From assembly GCA_947396885.1 (NCBI GenBank), contig OX377204.1:46673139-46737138 (forward strand): 64,000 bases of DNA. Reading direction: 5' to 3'. The stretch is from Heligmosomoides polygyrus polygyrus (taxonomy: Eukaryota > Nematoda > Chromadorea > Rhabditida > Heligmosomidae). The notes under the pieces were generated by a model, which worked only from the letters and a program-made list of their open reading frames with translations, had not been told where the DNA came from and searched no databases. The stretch's first letter is position 1. Every line of letters begins with the position of its first letter. Below, piece after piece: positions 9,631 to 20,289 of the stretch. Position numbers and translations under genes: made by a program.

Positions 9631-11668
9631 TACGCTTTTCGCTACAAGGAGAGAAGGCCGCAAAATTCAGGAAGAGGAGTCCCAAAACAACCATCAACTG
9701 GGACATGCACACCTCTCTTGCCGGCCTTTGGGAAGATACCGTCATGGACAACGTCGATGAGGAATGCGACCACTTCGTGCACCATTTCTGCGATAGTGCT
9801 AAGGGAGCCGAGAGCTTGAAGACCACCAAGAGACGTCTGTCTCCGGAAACTCTTGAGCTTATACGCCAGCGTGGAGCAGCACGCAACTACCAGCTGACGT
9901 CCGAGCTTGCGAAGCTATACAAAGCGGCGATAAATGAGGATCTTACGGAGAGAAGGGCGGAAGTGTTGGCAGACGCTGCGGAGGGAGGTTTGAGCATCCG
10001 TAATGCCCGTCGGAACTTCGCCAACTTCAAGACCAAGATAGCCGCTCTCCGACGTCCTAACGGAACCGTCACCTCTTCCAGAACGACCATGGAGAAGGTC
10101 GTCCACGACTTCTACTCCGATCTCTTCGATAGCTACGACCACCTTCCCTCATCTTCATGTCATCTTCCACAAGTTGGATACGTCGTTTCCTCTGTTCTCC
10201 CTTCCGAGATCCGACATGCCATGTCGTCGGTGAAGAAACGTACAGCACCAGGTCCCGACAGGATCAGACCCTAACATCTGAAGAACCTCCCGCCAACGCT
10301 CATCGGCGCGGCTCTTCACACGCTACCAGTCGGAGTGCAAGGCTCCATCTCAATGGAAGACCAGCAGGGCTGTCTTGCTGTACAGGAAGGGAGACGTGCA
10401 CGACATTGGCAATATCGCCCGATCGGCCTGCTGTCCGTAATCTACAAGCTGTTCACTCGAGTCATCCTGAATAGGATCAGCAGAACGCTGGACGAAAGAC
10501 AGCCATGCGAACAAGCAGGATTTCAGAGAGGATTCAGCACGATCGACCACATACACACCTTTTCGAAGCTCATCGAAGTGTCGCGAGAGTACAAGCTGCC
10601 GCTGTGCCTTATGTTCATCGCCCTGAAGAGGGCATTCGACTCCGTCGAAACTGAAGCATTCATGGACGCCCTGCTCACTCAGGGGGTTACTACTCAGTAC
10701 ATCAGTCTTTCGAGAGCTGTACAGTGGATTCACGACCAAGATCCCACCATTCTACAACGACGTAAGAGAGGGGTTCGGCAGGGGGATACCATATCCCCGA
10801 AGCTCTTCATCGCACCCTCGAAACCGTCATGCGTGAATGGGAGTGAAAGTCGACGGCCGGCAACTGCACCATCTTCGCTTCGCTGACGATATCGCGCTCA
10901 TAACACCGAAAATCAGCCAGGCGGAGCGAATGCTTGCCGACTTCGCTCGTGTATGTGGGAACGTTGGACTGCAGCTGAATCTTACGAGGGAGATGTTCAT
11001 GAAAAACGGGCAAGTTTCTGATGCCCCATTCTCGCTCAACGGAACGAACATCTCCGAATGCTCCAGCTATGTGTATCTGGGCCGCGAAGTCAATATGGCC
11101 AACGACCTAGCGCCAGAGCCGAGCAGGAGGAAACGAGCGGCTTGAGGAGCTTTCTAGAGCGTAGAAGAAGTCGCGACGAAGACGAAGAACGTCCGACTCC
11201 TTGCCCACCTATTCGACTCCACTGTTCTTCCTGACCTAACATACGCCTCAGAGACCTGGCCCATACGAAAGCAGGATGAACACGCGATCAGCCTCGCACT
11301 GCGTGGAATCAAGAGGACAATGCTCGGAGTGACATGACTCACGCAAGTAAGAGAAGTTCCGAGCTTTACCGACGTTCGAAGATCAGAGACGCTATCGCGT
11401 GGGCAGTAATGCGCCTCGCAGACACCCGCTGGACGAAAGCCGTTACCGACTGGATTCCGCGGGATGTCAAGAGAATACCAGGACGCCCATCAACGCCTTG
11501 CTCGGACTTTTTCGTGAAAGCGCTGAACAACCGATATGACGCTCTTCGTGTCCCTCGAGCGAGGATCCATTGGAACACTCTCTCACGCGACAGGGATGAA
11601 TGGAGACGCTGCTGGGGCCCGCTCAAGCATGTTCAACTGGACGGCAGGTGATATAGGTGATGATATAG
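9631..11668 (+). mobile_element. RTE-clade LINE (family RTE-B), 5'-truncated, nested in mariner
   Basis: A 2038-bp insertion with a perfect 14-bp target duplication. It lacks the endonuclease and starts in the linker before reverse transcriptase. At the 3' end it carries a short GATATAGGT repeat, the microsatellite-like tail usual for RTE elements. Other pieces of this family lie at about 19150-19470 (3' end, minus), 57540-57640 (3' end, minus) and 60275-60690 (endonuclease, plus). Confidence 0.93.
9705..11651 (+). pseudogene. LINE reverse transcriptase remnant (RTE-B)
   Basis: The reading includes the linker (RRLSPETLELIRQRG), the start of the RT domain (SSVKKRTAPGPDRIRP), RPIGLLSVIYKLFTR, motif A region (FIALKRAFDSVE), RRKRGVRQGDTISPKLF, motif C LRFADDIALI and the C-terminal end. 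Motif A has Ala where the family has the catalytic Asp (FID to FIA). The frame is broken at 10273 by a stop and again near 10810, so the copy is dead. Motif C FADD is kept. Confidence 0.9.
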
Positions 11669-12200
11669 GTGAGCCGTATTATAACTGTAGATGGAAAATG
11701 GATCCTTTTCGATAACAGGAAGCGGGAATTTGTCTGGGTAGAGAAGGATGCTCCTCCAACATCCTTCCCTAAACCCGATCTTCACCCTAAAAAAGTTATG
11801 CTTACTTTGTGGCTTTGTCGTAAAGGCATAATCCCTTACAAGCTTTCGCAACCTGGTCAGGCAGTCACAGCCGAGTCTTGTTGCTGTGATTTAGAAAAAA
11901 TATATGAGAAGTTGCAGAAATTGTGGTCGGCAGTGATGAGTAGAGGAGGGCCGCACCTGTTGCAGGACAACGCGAGGCCCTAGGGGAAAACTGACCCATT
12001 TCGGTACCGAAGTTCTCCCTCTCCCACCATATTCCTCCTACCTTTCCCCTACCAACTATCACTTTTCCGAGCTCTTGATTCTCATTTGCGTTAGAAACAG
12101 TTCATTAATTTGGACGAATCTACATTCCTTGATTTAGCTAATTCCTGTGATCTCAGTTTTTATTGTAAAGTATTGGATTCATTACCTATTCCTTGGCAAA
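11669..12200 (+). pseudogene. mariner transposase, C-terminal part
   Basis: Continues directly from the N-terminal part: SRIITVDGKWILFDN (first catalytic Asp region), the central WLCRKGIIPYKLSQPGQ and LLQDNARP (second Asp). Downstream, in a shifted frame, the PPYS ... PTNYHF segment has Asn where the third catalytic Asp is expected. A stop after DNARP confirms inactivity. The first 14 bases duplicate 9617-9630. Confidence 0.9.
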
Positions 12201-12310
12201 AGTGGATAGATTCTGGTGGTTTCTATTCGTTTAATAAAGTTACGTTTAAGCTGAGTTATAGCAGTTTGAAGAAGCGGTCCGTTTCGGCGATTTATTTTGA
12301 GACAGCCTAA

Positions 12311-13523
12311 TAGTAGCGCTGGATAAGGGAGACGGATTGCATTTTCCTCTGAGAGTTGACAAAAGTTTTTACCATTTAGTGAGATTTCTAGCTGCTGTAG
12401 AGGTGAATTTAATAGTGCGAGAGTTCACGACCACTAATAGAAGTAAGATTTGAAAGCTTTTCGGTAGAAGCTGTTGCCGAAGGGATTTCGCTTGGGAAGG
12501 AATTGACATAATGTGCTGAAAGAAAATTGGTTGTATGAGTTTTGTGATTTAACAAGTGAGTAAAAATTAGCCGACCTGATTGGGGGATCCTTTTCGTTTC
12601 TCATCCAGAAATTTATTTAGGTCTATTCACCACTGTTAAACAATTCGAGTTTGGGGGGTGGTTTTTCACACCTGCTGGCACCGCTGTTTTCATCAACTAA
12701 CCTGCTGTGTACTTTCAAATGCAGGCTAAGCGCAAGAAATACTGCTCGTTTACAGATTATCGAAGTGTCTTCGAATAAAACTTGGAGCCTTTGTTGCTTA
12801 TGTTACGTCTTTAGAAATGGTTAGGTAGATTTAAATTGTTACTGAGGACACCTTATTAGCAACAACGCCGAGCAGCAAGAGAATCAAATCTACACATTAT
12901 CGAGGAGTTTTCGAAAGAATGAAACCTAAGTCAGCAAGTGCTTGCTAGCGAAAACAACGCCGAAGATGAGCAGCTAGTGTGTTTGCGAGACGATAGCTAG
13001 CAGAAGATCGGAGTAAATGTATCCGAACAATACTGGAATGCTTGCTTGAGACAGGCGTAAGTGGGGCTCTGCCCAACGAAATCAATGCCGCTCTATGTAC
13101 ATATACGGGGCGACAAAGCAGCATATTGTGCCTGCAGTTCGTTTAACGAGAGTCCACGTTAGAGGTCAACGCACACTTGAGTCCAGCGTGTTCCAGCCGC
13201 CGCTCAGACAGGTGCTCTGCGCGCCAGGAAGATAACAGATCGAAGATTCTCGACCATAAGGTGTTCTGTAATCCGTTGTTCGTCCACTAGCGATGTGTGG
13301 TGCTGAGTTGCGGTCCACAACTTATATAATAAGAAAGCGTCAGCGTAATGAATGCGGAAATCCTGCTCTAGAAAACTGGTGTGACGCATCTGGACTCGCT
13401 CATTACGCTAATGGTCCGGTTTCTCTCCAAATACTGAGACCTTATGTGAAGCTCGCCCGGTACCCGTCGTGCGTACGGTGACACCACGCGGAAGATCGAT
13501 CTCAACCAAGGAGTGCTAAATCA
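12311..13523. other. No recognisable gene
   Basis: Only short unsupported frames on either strand; no domain, repeat pair or RNA gene recognised. Confidence 0.5.
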
Positions 13524-13558
13524 GCAGCAAATTAGGCCGTAACGGCCTAGTTTGCTGC
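13524..13558. repeat. 35-bp near-perfect palindrome
   Basis: Arms GCAGCAAATTAGGCCGT (13524-13540) and ACGGCCTAGTTTGCTGC (13542-13558) pair at 16 of 17 positions around a single A. It could be a tiny MITE core or a cruciform-forming site; no function is evident. The following 13559-14796 holds no gene I recognise. Confidence 0.8.
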
Positions 13559-14796
13559 GGAGGCAGCGTCGGCTTTGATATGTTGCCCATAGGAAGCAAG
13601 TACGCACCCCGACCAAAGATTTGATAGCTTAGATCGCCACACCAAAATAACGAGCCTCGCAGCTAAAAGAAATAAGCGCCAAGGAAAAAAGAAGAGACCA
13701 CCTCAATAGCTGTTGGCAGGTTCATAGAAGGCCTTAAAAGCACTAATTCCAAGCGTCCTATTGATGCGTGGAAATGCCGTGAATGCTCCATGTTAGCCAA
13801 CAAAGGTGATTTCCCTGAAACCTTTAGGAAGGAAGGCTGTCTAGGTTGTCGGCATTCTTTGGTTGCGGTACCGTAGTGCGGTAGTACCGAGAAGGCGCAT
13901 GGCAGCGGCGTAATTGTATCCCCTCGGCAGCTGATTGCCAAGCTATCGAAGTCAGTCACGAATTACATTACATCTTAATATACACTTAAGCGCCACGGTG
14001 GCATAAACATTCCTGATTCCTTTCAATCAGCTCCAGTGCTCAATCAAACCGGCGGTGGAGTCTATGAGCCTTCGCTGTGATTACATCATGCAACACCTTG
14101 CTCGCTCCGTTGCAGTCAAATAGCGTGGAAGAATATGCGTAGCTTAGTTTTTTGATGTAGCTCTCACCTACCTTCGTGGATACCATTTATCTTCTGAGAG
14201 GATTTTTACCGTTTACGCTTGTCATAAAACAATTGTATCCGAGGGAGGACTTTCGAATATATCCTTGTGCAACAAGTTTCCTCAGCCTCTGTAGAACAAG
14301 TGTGTTTTTGCCATGGTGTTAATTTTGATATTTCATTAAAGACATGCGGCCCTGTAGAAAGCACTTCTGCATCCCTGATGTACTCACTTTGCTCCTTGAT
14401 CTCACTTCTATAGGAAGTGACGTATGTGCTTTATAAACCAAGTGGGCTCTTAAAGAAATATACCGCACTTTCACGCTTTATAGGGTCGTAAGCTTCTGAT
14501 TGTTTGCTCTTGTTTGGAATAAGTTTCACTCAAAAAAGCTTAGGCTTATGGAAAACATGGCTCTTCTTGAAGCCGCACGATCCGATAACCTGATAGACAC
14601 ACAACACTCTTTAGGCTGTTCGTGCTGCCTATCGTTCACGCCGTGACACGGTGCGGATAAATCCCTAGGCACTTGCATGTGATCTTGCCCAGGAGTCCAT
14701 TGGAAGGTGCGTTGGTTCAGTAGCTTGTCTCTTGAGGCAGTTTATCACCTTCTCCCTTGACTACTGCAAACATTCTTGGAACTAAATAAGCAATAA

Positions 14797-15115
14797 TATA
14801 CTTTTATTGGGCGCGTGCAGCGCAGTCGGAGGAGGCGCGACTGTCGCGTGCACCCGATACCAGGTTCCTGGTTCGGATTTCCCGCCCAGGCCAACCAAGC
14901 CTTCCATCCCTCCGGGGTCGGTGAATTGGTACCAGACTTGTCTGGGAAGGATAGAGCGCTGACTTGTTCATCGGCTGGCCACCGCAAGTCATTGTATGGC
15001 CAAATACGCATTCATGTCGCCTCCACGACATCCCGTAGAAGTAGAATGCGCTGGCGCATCCCAGAAGGGATTGAATAACGCCGTCCTTTATCCTTTTATT
15101 ATTTATACTTTTATT
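14797..15115 (+). mobile_element. tRNA-derived SINE with 12-bp target duplication
   Basis: Body 14809-15103 (295 bp) is flanked by exact TATACTTTTATT copies at 14797-14808 and 15104-15115. The 5' part has an A-box-like GCGCAGTCGGAGG and a B-box-like GGTTCGGATTTCC. The 3' part has the family block TCTGGGAAGGATAGAGCGC and ends in a T-rich TTTATCCTTTTATT tail. Other copies: 4014 (3' only), 40190 (5' only) and 59364 (full). Direct flanking repeats show insertion by LINE-mediated retroposition. The partner LINE is not identified. Confidence 0.88.
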
Positions 15116-15319
15116 ATTTTGCTGTTAATAGAATATTACTTGTGCCCTGAAAGTGCTTAAATGATTGAATTTGAGTGGCGTAGAGAGTTCGATATAGTTG
15201 TAGGGAAATCGGTACAATAGCTCTTTCTACTCTTCGCTACATGAAAATGAGACGATATCATGCAAGATTATTAAAAGAAGCCGAACTCCATGGAGCTGCA
15301 CTATGTTGTTAACACCGAC

Positions 15320-15640
15320 ACTTGCATATAAAGATTACACCGAACTCCAGCAAGAAGCGTCGGCATGGTGTGACCACCTGCAATTGCTCGGATTCAAGTC
15401 AAACTTCTAAAGATCGGATGCTTGACAACGAACGTGAGTGAGTGAGTGAACCCAGGTCTATTAAGATCAATGGCACTAGCGCTCTCACGTCACAAGTTAG
15501 AGCTTTCAAGTATCTTGGATCGGTGTAGCTGTGATATTGTTCGTAAAAAGCGCCTATGATGGTACGGCCCCTTTCTTCACACTAACGACGGCACATCCCG
15601 AAAGATTCGCCTGAATGTTAAGACTCTTGGAAAACTTCCA
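15320..15640 (+). pseudogene. RTE-A LINE fragment (reverse transcriptase C-terminal region)
   Basis: In changing frames the plus strand reads ELQQEASAWCDHLQLLGFK, then KINGT-like and SFKYLGS-like segments, then a jump to RWYG and KIRLNVKTLGK. These match, in order, the 3' part of the RTE-A element at 41790-44873 with an internal deletion. Bases 15640-16130 hold nothing I recognise. Confidence 0.65.
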
Positions 15641-16129
15641 AGTAGCATTTAGATTTAATACTAGCTTGTGAAGTTTGCTATAGTCCACTGAAGGATCAGC
15701 GGAAGTCGCACAGAGTAGAACAGGGACACGGGAGAGTGTCTACCCCCAGCTTGGAATGGGAGTCTCGCAAGTTATGCGAGAGGTCGAGTTTCCGACCTTC
15801 TATTGAAAGTCGCTGCATCTATGTATTCGCTCAAACCATCTCCGAATCGAGTTGGCCAAGCACATGAGATAGTTGTGAGTGTTTGGTGTGCTGTTCCCTA
15901 ATTGACCGTCTGTCTGCCTTGTACAAGTCTTTCACTCTGATAATTCGAAACAAAGGTGACCTCTACATCACCTGTCACTACGATGTCTAGACTAACTGCT
16001 TAGACACTTCATCAATGTGTGTGTGTTGCTATCGCTTAAAAATGTAAAACCCTTCATCTTAACGCCTCTTCCGCAAATGTTTAGTGTTTGTTGATATAAA
16101 GAGTGGTCGTAATCTGAAAGCACTACCAG

Positions 16130-16285
16130 GCTTTTCTCCATCATCTTTTGTCTGGTCGCGTGGTCCGCTTTTCTGGCACCTTGGTACCACTTTTCCGATC
16201 TAGCGTTTGATCAGAGTGAACACCACCCTCTTTGAAGTCCACAGGCAACGATTCGAACAAGCACTGTGTCGGGCGCCTTCTAACT
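16130..16285 (-). mobile_element. RTE-A LINE 3' end fragment
   Basis: The plus-strand text (GGTCCGCTTTTCTGG, then GTTTGATCAGAGTGAACACC) is a diverged copy of 41825-41940, the 3' end of the minus-strand RTE-A. About 70-75 percent similar by eye. Confidence 0.6.
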
Positions 16286-16295
16286 AGGGAGGAGT

Positions 16296-17605
16296 TTCGA
16301 GCTCCCATGGAACTTCAAGCTGGGACCGGGATCATTCGAAAGAGCTCGGAATGCTAATTACGAGTATGAGCGTCAAAATTGCAAAATAAAACTCCAGAGC
16401 GAGTTATGACCTTCCGAAGTTGGGTGGCCTGACCGCAGGCTGGCCGTGGGGAGGAACTGGCGTGAGAGTGATGAGTCATAAGGGCTCCGTATGAACGGGT
16501 CGTCAGTTGCAGCGATGGCGCAGAGACAGTAGTCCTGCTTGTGACGTGTGACGTCGTCGGTTCGGTGCACATTGCTGACACTTTTTTGAACATGATGATT
16601 ATCTTTGAAATAACCTTTATTCTAAATTGTGACACGTGTTTGATTGATTAACTGGGGAAACTAGCATACACGTTCGTAAAAATGCTCAAGGGCAAAAAAC
16701 TGCTATAGTGACATTTCTATTTACTATTTTCCACAGAGTCCAAATCTTACATTGAACAACTGGAGGTGTTTCTGACAACCTTGGCATTCATAGAAAGGAG
16801 CCAAATAATGTGTAAAGCAGACATATTGGTCAAGCACTGCACATCGCAAACGGATTCGTCATCAGTAGACACATCTGATTACAAATTTCGACTCTTCCGT
16901 TTTTACATCAACTGAGGCCACATCGCCGTCACGCAGAATAGCTGCGAGCCTTCTAACGATCTTCACAAGTTGGTGCACCATTGTCGTCTTGCACTCCAAA
17001 TTCAGCGAGAAGGATAGACACCACCTTTGCTGGTGAAAAGGCCATAGTGAGTGTGGAAAAAGCAGTAGATCGACGACGTTTTGGTTTTCCGCATCATACA
17101 TGAATGCCAAGGTTATTAGGAACACCTCCAGTTGTTCAGTATACGACTTGGAGTCTAATTGTGCAAAGTAGTAAATGAAAATCTCATCATAGCAGTTTTT
17201 TGCCTTTAAGCAGTTTTACAGACGTCTACGACAGTTGTCCCAGATATTTAATCTAACACGTGTCATAATTTAGAATAAAAAGTCACTTCGAAGATAAATC
17301 ATCATGTGAAAAAAAAACTGACAGCAATGGGGAGCGGACCAACGACGTCACACGTCATGAGCAGGAGCACTGTCTCTATGCCACCGCCGCAATTGATGGC
17401 CCATTCTTCCGGAGCTCCCATGACTCATCGTTTTGGTAGCAAGTCTTTCACATAACCAGCCCTCGGTCAGGCCACCCAACTTCGGAAGGTCATAACTCGC
17501 TCAGGAGTTTCATTTTGCAATTTTGACACCCATACTCTTAATCAGCATTCCGAGCTCTTTCTAATGATCCTGGTATCACATTGAACTTCCATGGAAGTTC
17601 GAAAC
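16296..17605. mobile_element. Foldback DNA element F
   Basis: Arms of about 500 bases (16296-16795 and 17100-17605) are inverted copies. The outer ends read TTCGAGCTCCCATGGAACTTC and, inverted, CGAACTTCCATGGAAGTTC; shared blocks include AAAGAGCTCGGAATGCT, GTCAAAATTGCAAAAT, CTTCCGAAGTTGGGTGGCC and ACAACTGGAGGTGTT. Arms contain A-box-like TGGCGCAGAGAC and, 46 bases on, GGTTCGGTGCA, a weak B-box. The 300-base centre encodes nothing recognised. Confidence 0.75.
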
Positions 17606-18818
17606 CCTTCCCTAGTAAGTGCTTTCTCGTCGAACTCAACGCCTGTCTTAAGCCTGGGTGCTGTCTTTCTCTACACGCAGAACGTGGCAGCGCTAGCGTA
17701 GTCCATTTCGTGACACGGAACTGGGGCCAGCGTTCAGCACCGTGCATTGCTGCCGGCCTTAGTTCGGCATACCTTCGACCTCTGGCATCTTCTTGCCACA
17801 CAGCATTCCTGTCAACGCGCGCAACATGGAGGTGGCACACATGTGTGAATTCAGTTCAGTTATCAGACCGACTTCAGACTCTGGGGTAATTTCAGGTGCT
17901 TGAGAACCGGTGTGCTTAGCGTCGAAAGTTTAACGGAGCCGGTTCGTTCACGTCAGTGTCGCCGGTGAACCGTGTGAAGTGGACTACGAAAGGCTGCCGC
18001 ATTCTACGTGTTCAGAGAGACAACACCTGGCCTGGAGGTAGGCGTTGAGTTCGACGTATCTGGAAAGCACTCAAGGCGGACACAGCGCTTGTTCGAAACG
18101 TTGCATGTGGACTTCAGGTGTTGCACCATACCGCTTGATGAGCCGCGTTATCAGGGATTTCAGCAGTATATTTACAGTTAGATTGCTGTAAGTCGCTGAT
18201 GAGTCTGGTCCCAGGTTGAGGGCGAACATTGCGGTCGCACCAAACTAAGGATGCATTCATTTAAACTGATAAAAAACTGATCGCAACAATCGAGTGTCCG
18301 GTGTAAGCCAGGAGAATCGGGTCCACCGTGTATCCCTCCATGACAGTTCTTCTCAAGCCAAATTAGGCAGAAGTGTCCTTCAATTAAACTGTACATGTTT
18401 CTTAACATAGCTCAACTTCTCCATTCTAGAACTCTTTGGACAAATTTCTCCAATTTTGTGGAGAAGCATGAAGACGCCCCCGCCCTTCCATCCCCTCTAG
18501 ACTTGCACAGAAATTCTCACTGTGTGGCGGAGCGGAATTAGCGTTATTGCGTTAAAGCATCTATGCGAGCTAGTTGCGATTCGTTTCAATAACTTTAATG
18601 GCTGTTGTGTGCGTAAATAATGACCGTAGTCGTAATTGTTCCTTTGATTGTTTATGACACACGCCTATTTCACAAACACGACACAAAAACTATTTATGGT
18701 CAAAGGAGAAACCAGAATTTAGCGAACTTTCATCGACGAGCTGTGATGTTAATATTGCGTTAACGTACTTTGCAATCTGCGAAGTATCCAATCATTTGAA
18801 ATGTCATAGTTGGTGATA
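17606..18818. other. No recognisable gene
   Basis: No supported frame, repeat pair or RNA gene found. Some ORFs of about 100 codons have no family signature. Confidence 0.45.
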
Positions 18819-18872
18819 GGCATCTGGCAGACCTCCTAGTCGCTGGAGGGACTCGGAGGTATGCCAGATGCC
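18819..18872. repeat. 23-bp stem hairpin
   Basis: GGCATCTGGCAGACCTCCTAG (start 18819) pairs with the segment ending at 18872, with two mismatches in 23 and an 8-base loop (18842-18849). The stem does not extend beyond. It could be a small RNA precursor or a MITE relic. Bases 18873-19150 hold nothing else I recognise. Confidence 0.75.
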
Positions 18873-19149
18873 GTAAGGTAGACTAATGGTTAGTTCTCCC
18901 CTTATTAGTCGTCAGGTTGTAAAGGAACTTCATACCCCACCTCGTCGTCCGAGACACCATCCTCGAACGTAGTTGTGTAGTAACAAGGCTACTTCATCCC
19001 GGTTGTGATAGACTGATTTCCTTTACTATTATCTTAAAAATTCGAGATATCACCGCTATCTTTGGGACGCTGCATTATTCTGCTCCTGCCATGCTATGTT
19101 GACCGGGCTCTACACACTGCATCGATCGTATAAGCTGCCGTACCGTTCA

Positions 19150-19470
19150 TGATCGAACTGCTCGAGCGGGCGCAGCGGCCTCTCTATTCGTCCCTGTCGC
19201 GTGCCACAGTGCTCTAATGGATCCTCTTCACTCGGGGGACACGAAGGGAACACCTCGCTCGTTCAGGGCCTTCACGAAGAAGCCCGACCAAGGCACTGGT
19301 GGGCGTCCTTGTGTTCTATTGAAACCCCTATGAATCCCACAGATGACGGCTCTCGTTCAGCAGGTGTCTGTGCAACGCCTTACATGGCCGGTCCACTTTA
19401 TTTTCGACGATCCGATCGAATCAACAGCGTCTGTGATAACACAACGCCGACGAAGGTCAAAACGCAGTAG
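19150..19470 (-). pseudogene. RTE-B LINE 3' fragment
   Basis: The plus text matches the reverse complement of the 3' end of the LINE at 9631-11668: CCCTGTCGCGTG, AATGGATCCTC, GGGACACGAAG, TTCACGAAGAAG, GGGCGTCCT and the CAGCAGGTGTCTG block, in the right order. Only the C-terminal tail region is present. Confidence 0.75.
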
Positions 19471-19734
19471 TTCTCGTCTATGCTACAATATACGTCTGCG
19501 CTCTGTGGATTTCTACGCAGGAGCTCCGCCACTTATCGCAGACTGTTAGATCTGGTAAGCACATCGATCCACCAGCCCACGTGTGTTCGTCATGTCACGT
19601 GTGTGTGCTCACCTAAAGAAAGGTGATAAATGTATCAGTAATCAAAAGATCGATAATATCTATTGGTATTGACTGTCTGATCGAAGCATCTCCCTGTTGT
19701 GAAGTCCTCCTGTCGGCATTGTTAGTCGCGCAAA

Positions 19735-19992
19735 CGCACGTTTGACGACGTCTGGATGAAGTCTGAAGCACTGAATCTCCTAAATCCCGGCCCAGGTTGG
19801 ATGAATGCCGTTGCACGTTCTCTGAATCCCGATAGACGTTAAATGACAGTTGCGGTTTGTGTTCTGCATCCCGACGCACGTTGGATTACAGTTGCGGCAG
19901 GTCTTCTGAATCCTGGAACACGTTGAGTGACGTCTGCGGTCATCGTCTCAATTCCGAGTCACGTTGGAAGACGTCTGCGGCGCATGTGGAAG
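19735..19992. repeat. 42-bp minisatellite, about 6 units
   Basis: Units start at about 19737, 19779, 19821, 19863, 19905 and 19946 (periods 42, 42, 42, 42 and 41). A typical unit has TCTGAATCCCGA, then ACGTTGGATGAC, then a TGCGG block. Units have diverged by about 20-30 percent, so the array is old. There are no unique spacers, so it is not a CRISPR. Confidence 0.85.
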
Positions 19993-20289
19993 GGCTATGA
20001 TAGGAAGTGCATAGATTGCAACAGATGCAAAGTGGATAATAGTAATAGTTTATTACGACCATATAAGATGGGCGTGAGATAAAACAACAGACATGGTATC
20101 GCTACCCAATTGATCAATTAGATAGCAATGAAAATCAAAACAGTGTAGAACTGGTACAATTGTTCAAGGAAGGGAAAGGACAATAACAAGCAGCCCGAAA
20201 AAACACGAACAGGAACACGTCATCAGTATTTGGGGAGCAAAGCAAACGTCCGCCAGACTTCTTCTAGAGGACAAAGAGTGAAGATTTAA

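Larger units (their letters stand above)
9021..12310 (+). mobile_element. mariner element interrupted by a LINE
   Basis: Terminal inverted repeats TTAGGCTGTCTCAAA (9021-9035) and its exact complement (12296-12310) are flanked on both sides by TA, the mariner target. Subtracting the inserted LINE and its duplicated target leaves about 1240 bp, the usual size of a mariner. The transposase is split: N-terminal part before 9630, C-terminal part from 11669. Confidence 0.95.

Noticed and set aside
9455..9886. 143-codon minus-strand frame
   Set aside because: Antisense to the mariner and LINE reading frames across their junction.
19735..19992. Possible CRISPR array
   Set aside because: Whole units repeat with divergence; there are no unique spacers between identical repeats, and the genome is eukaryotic.
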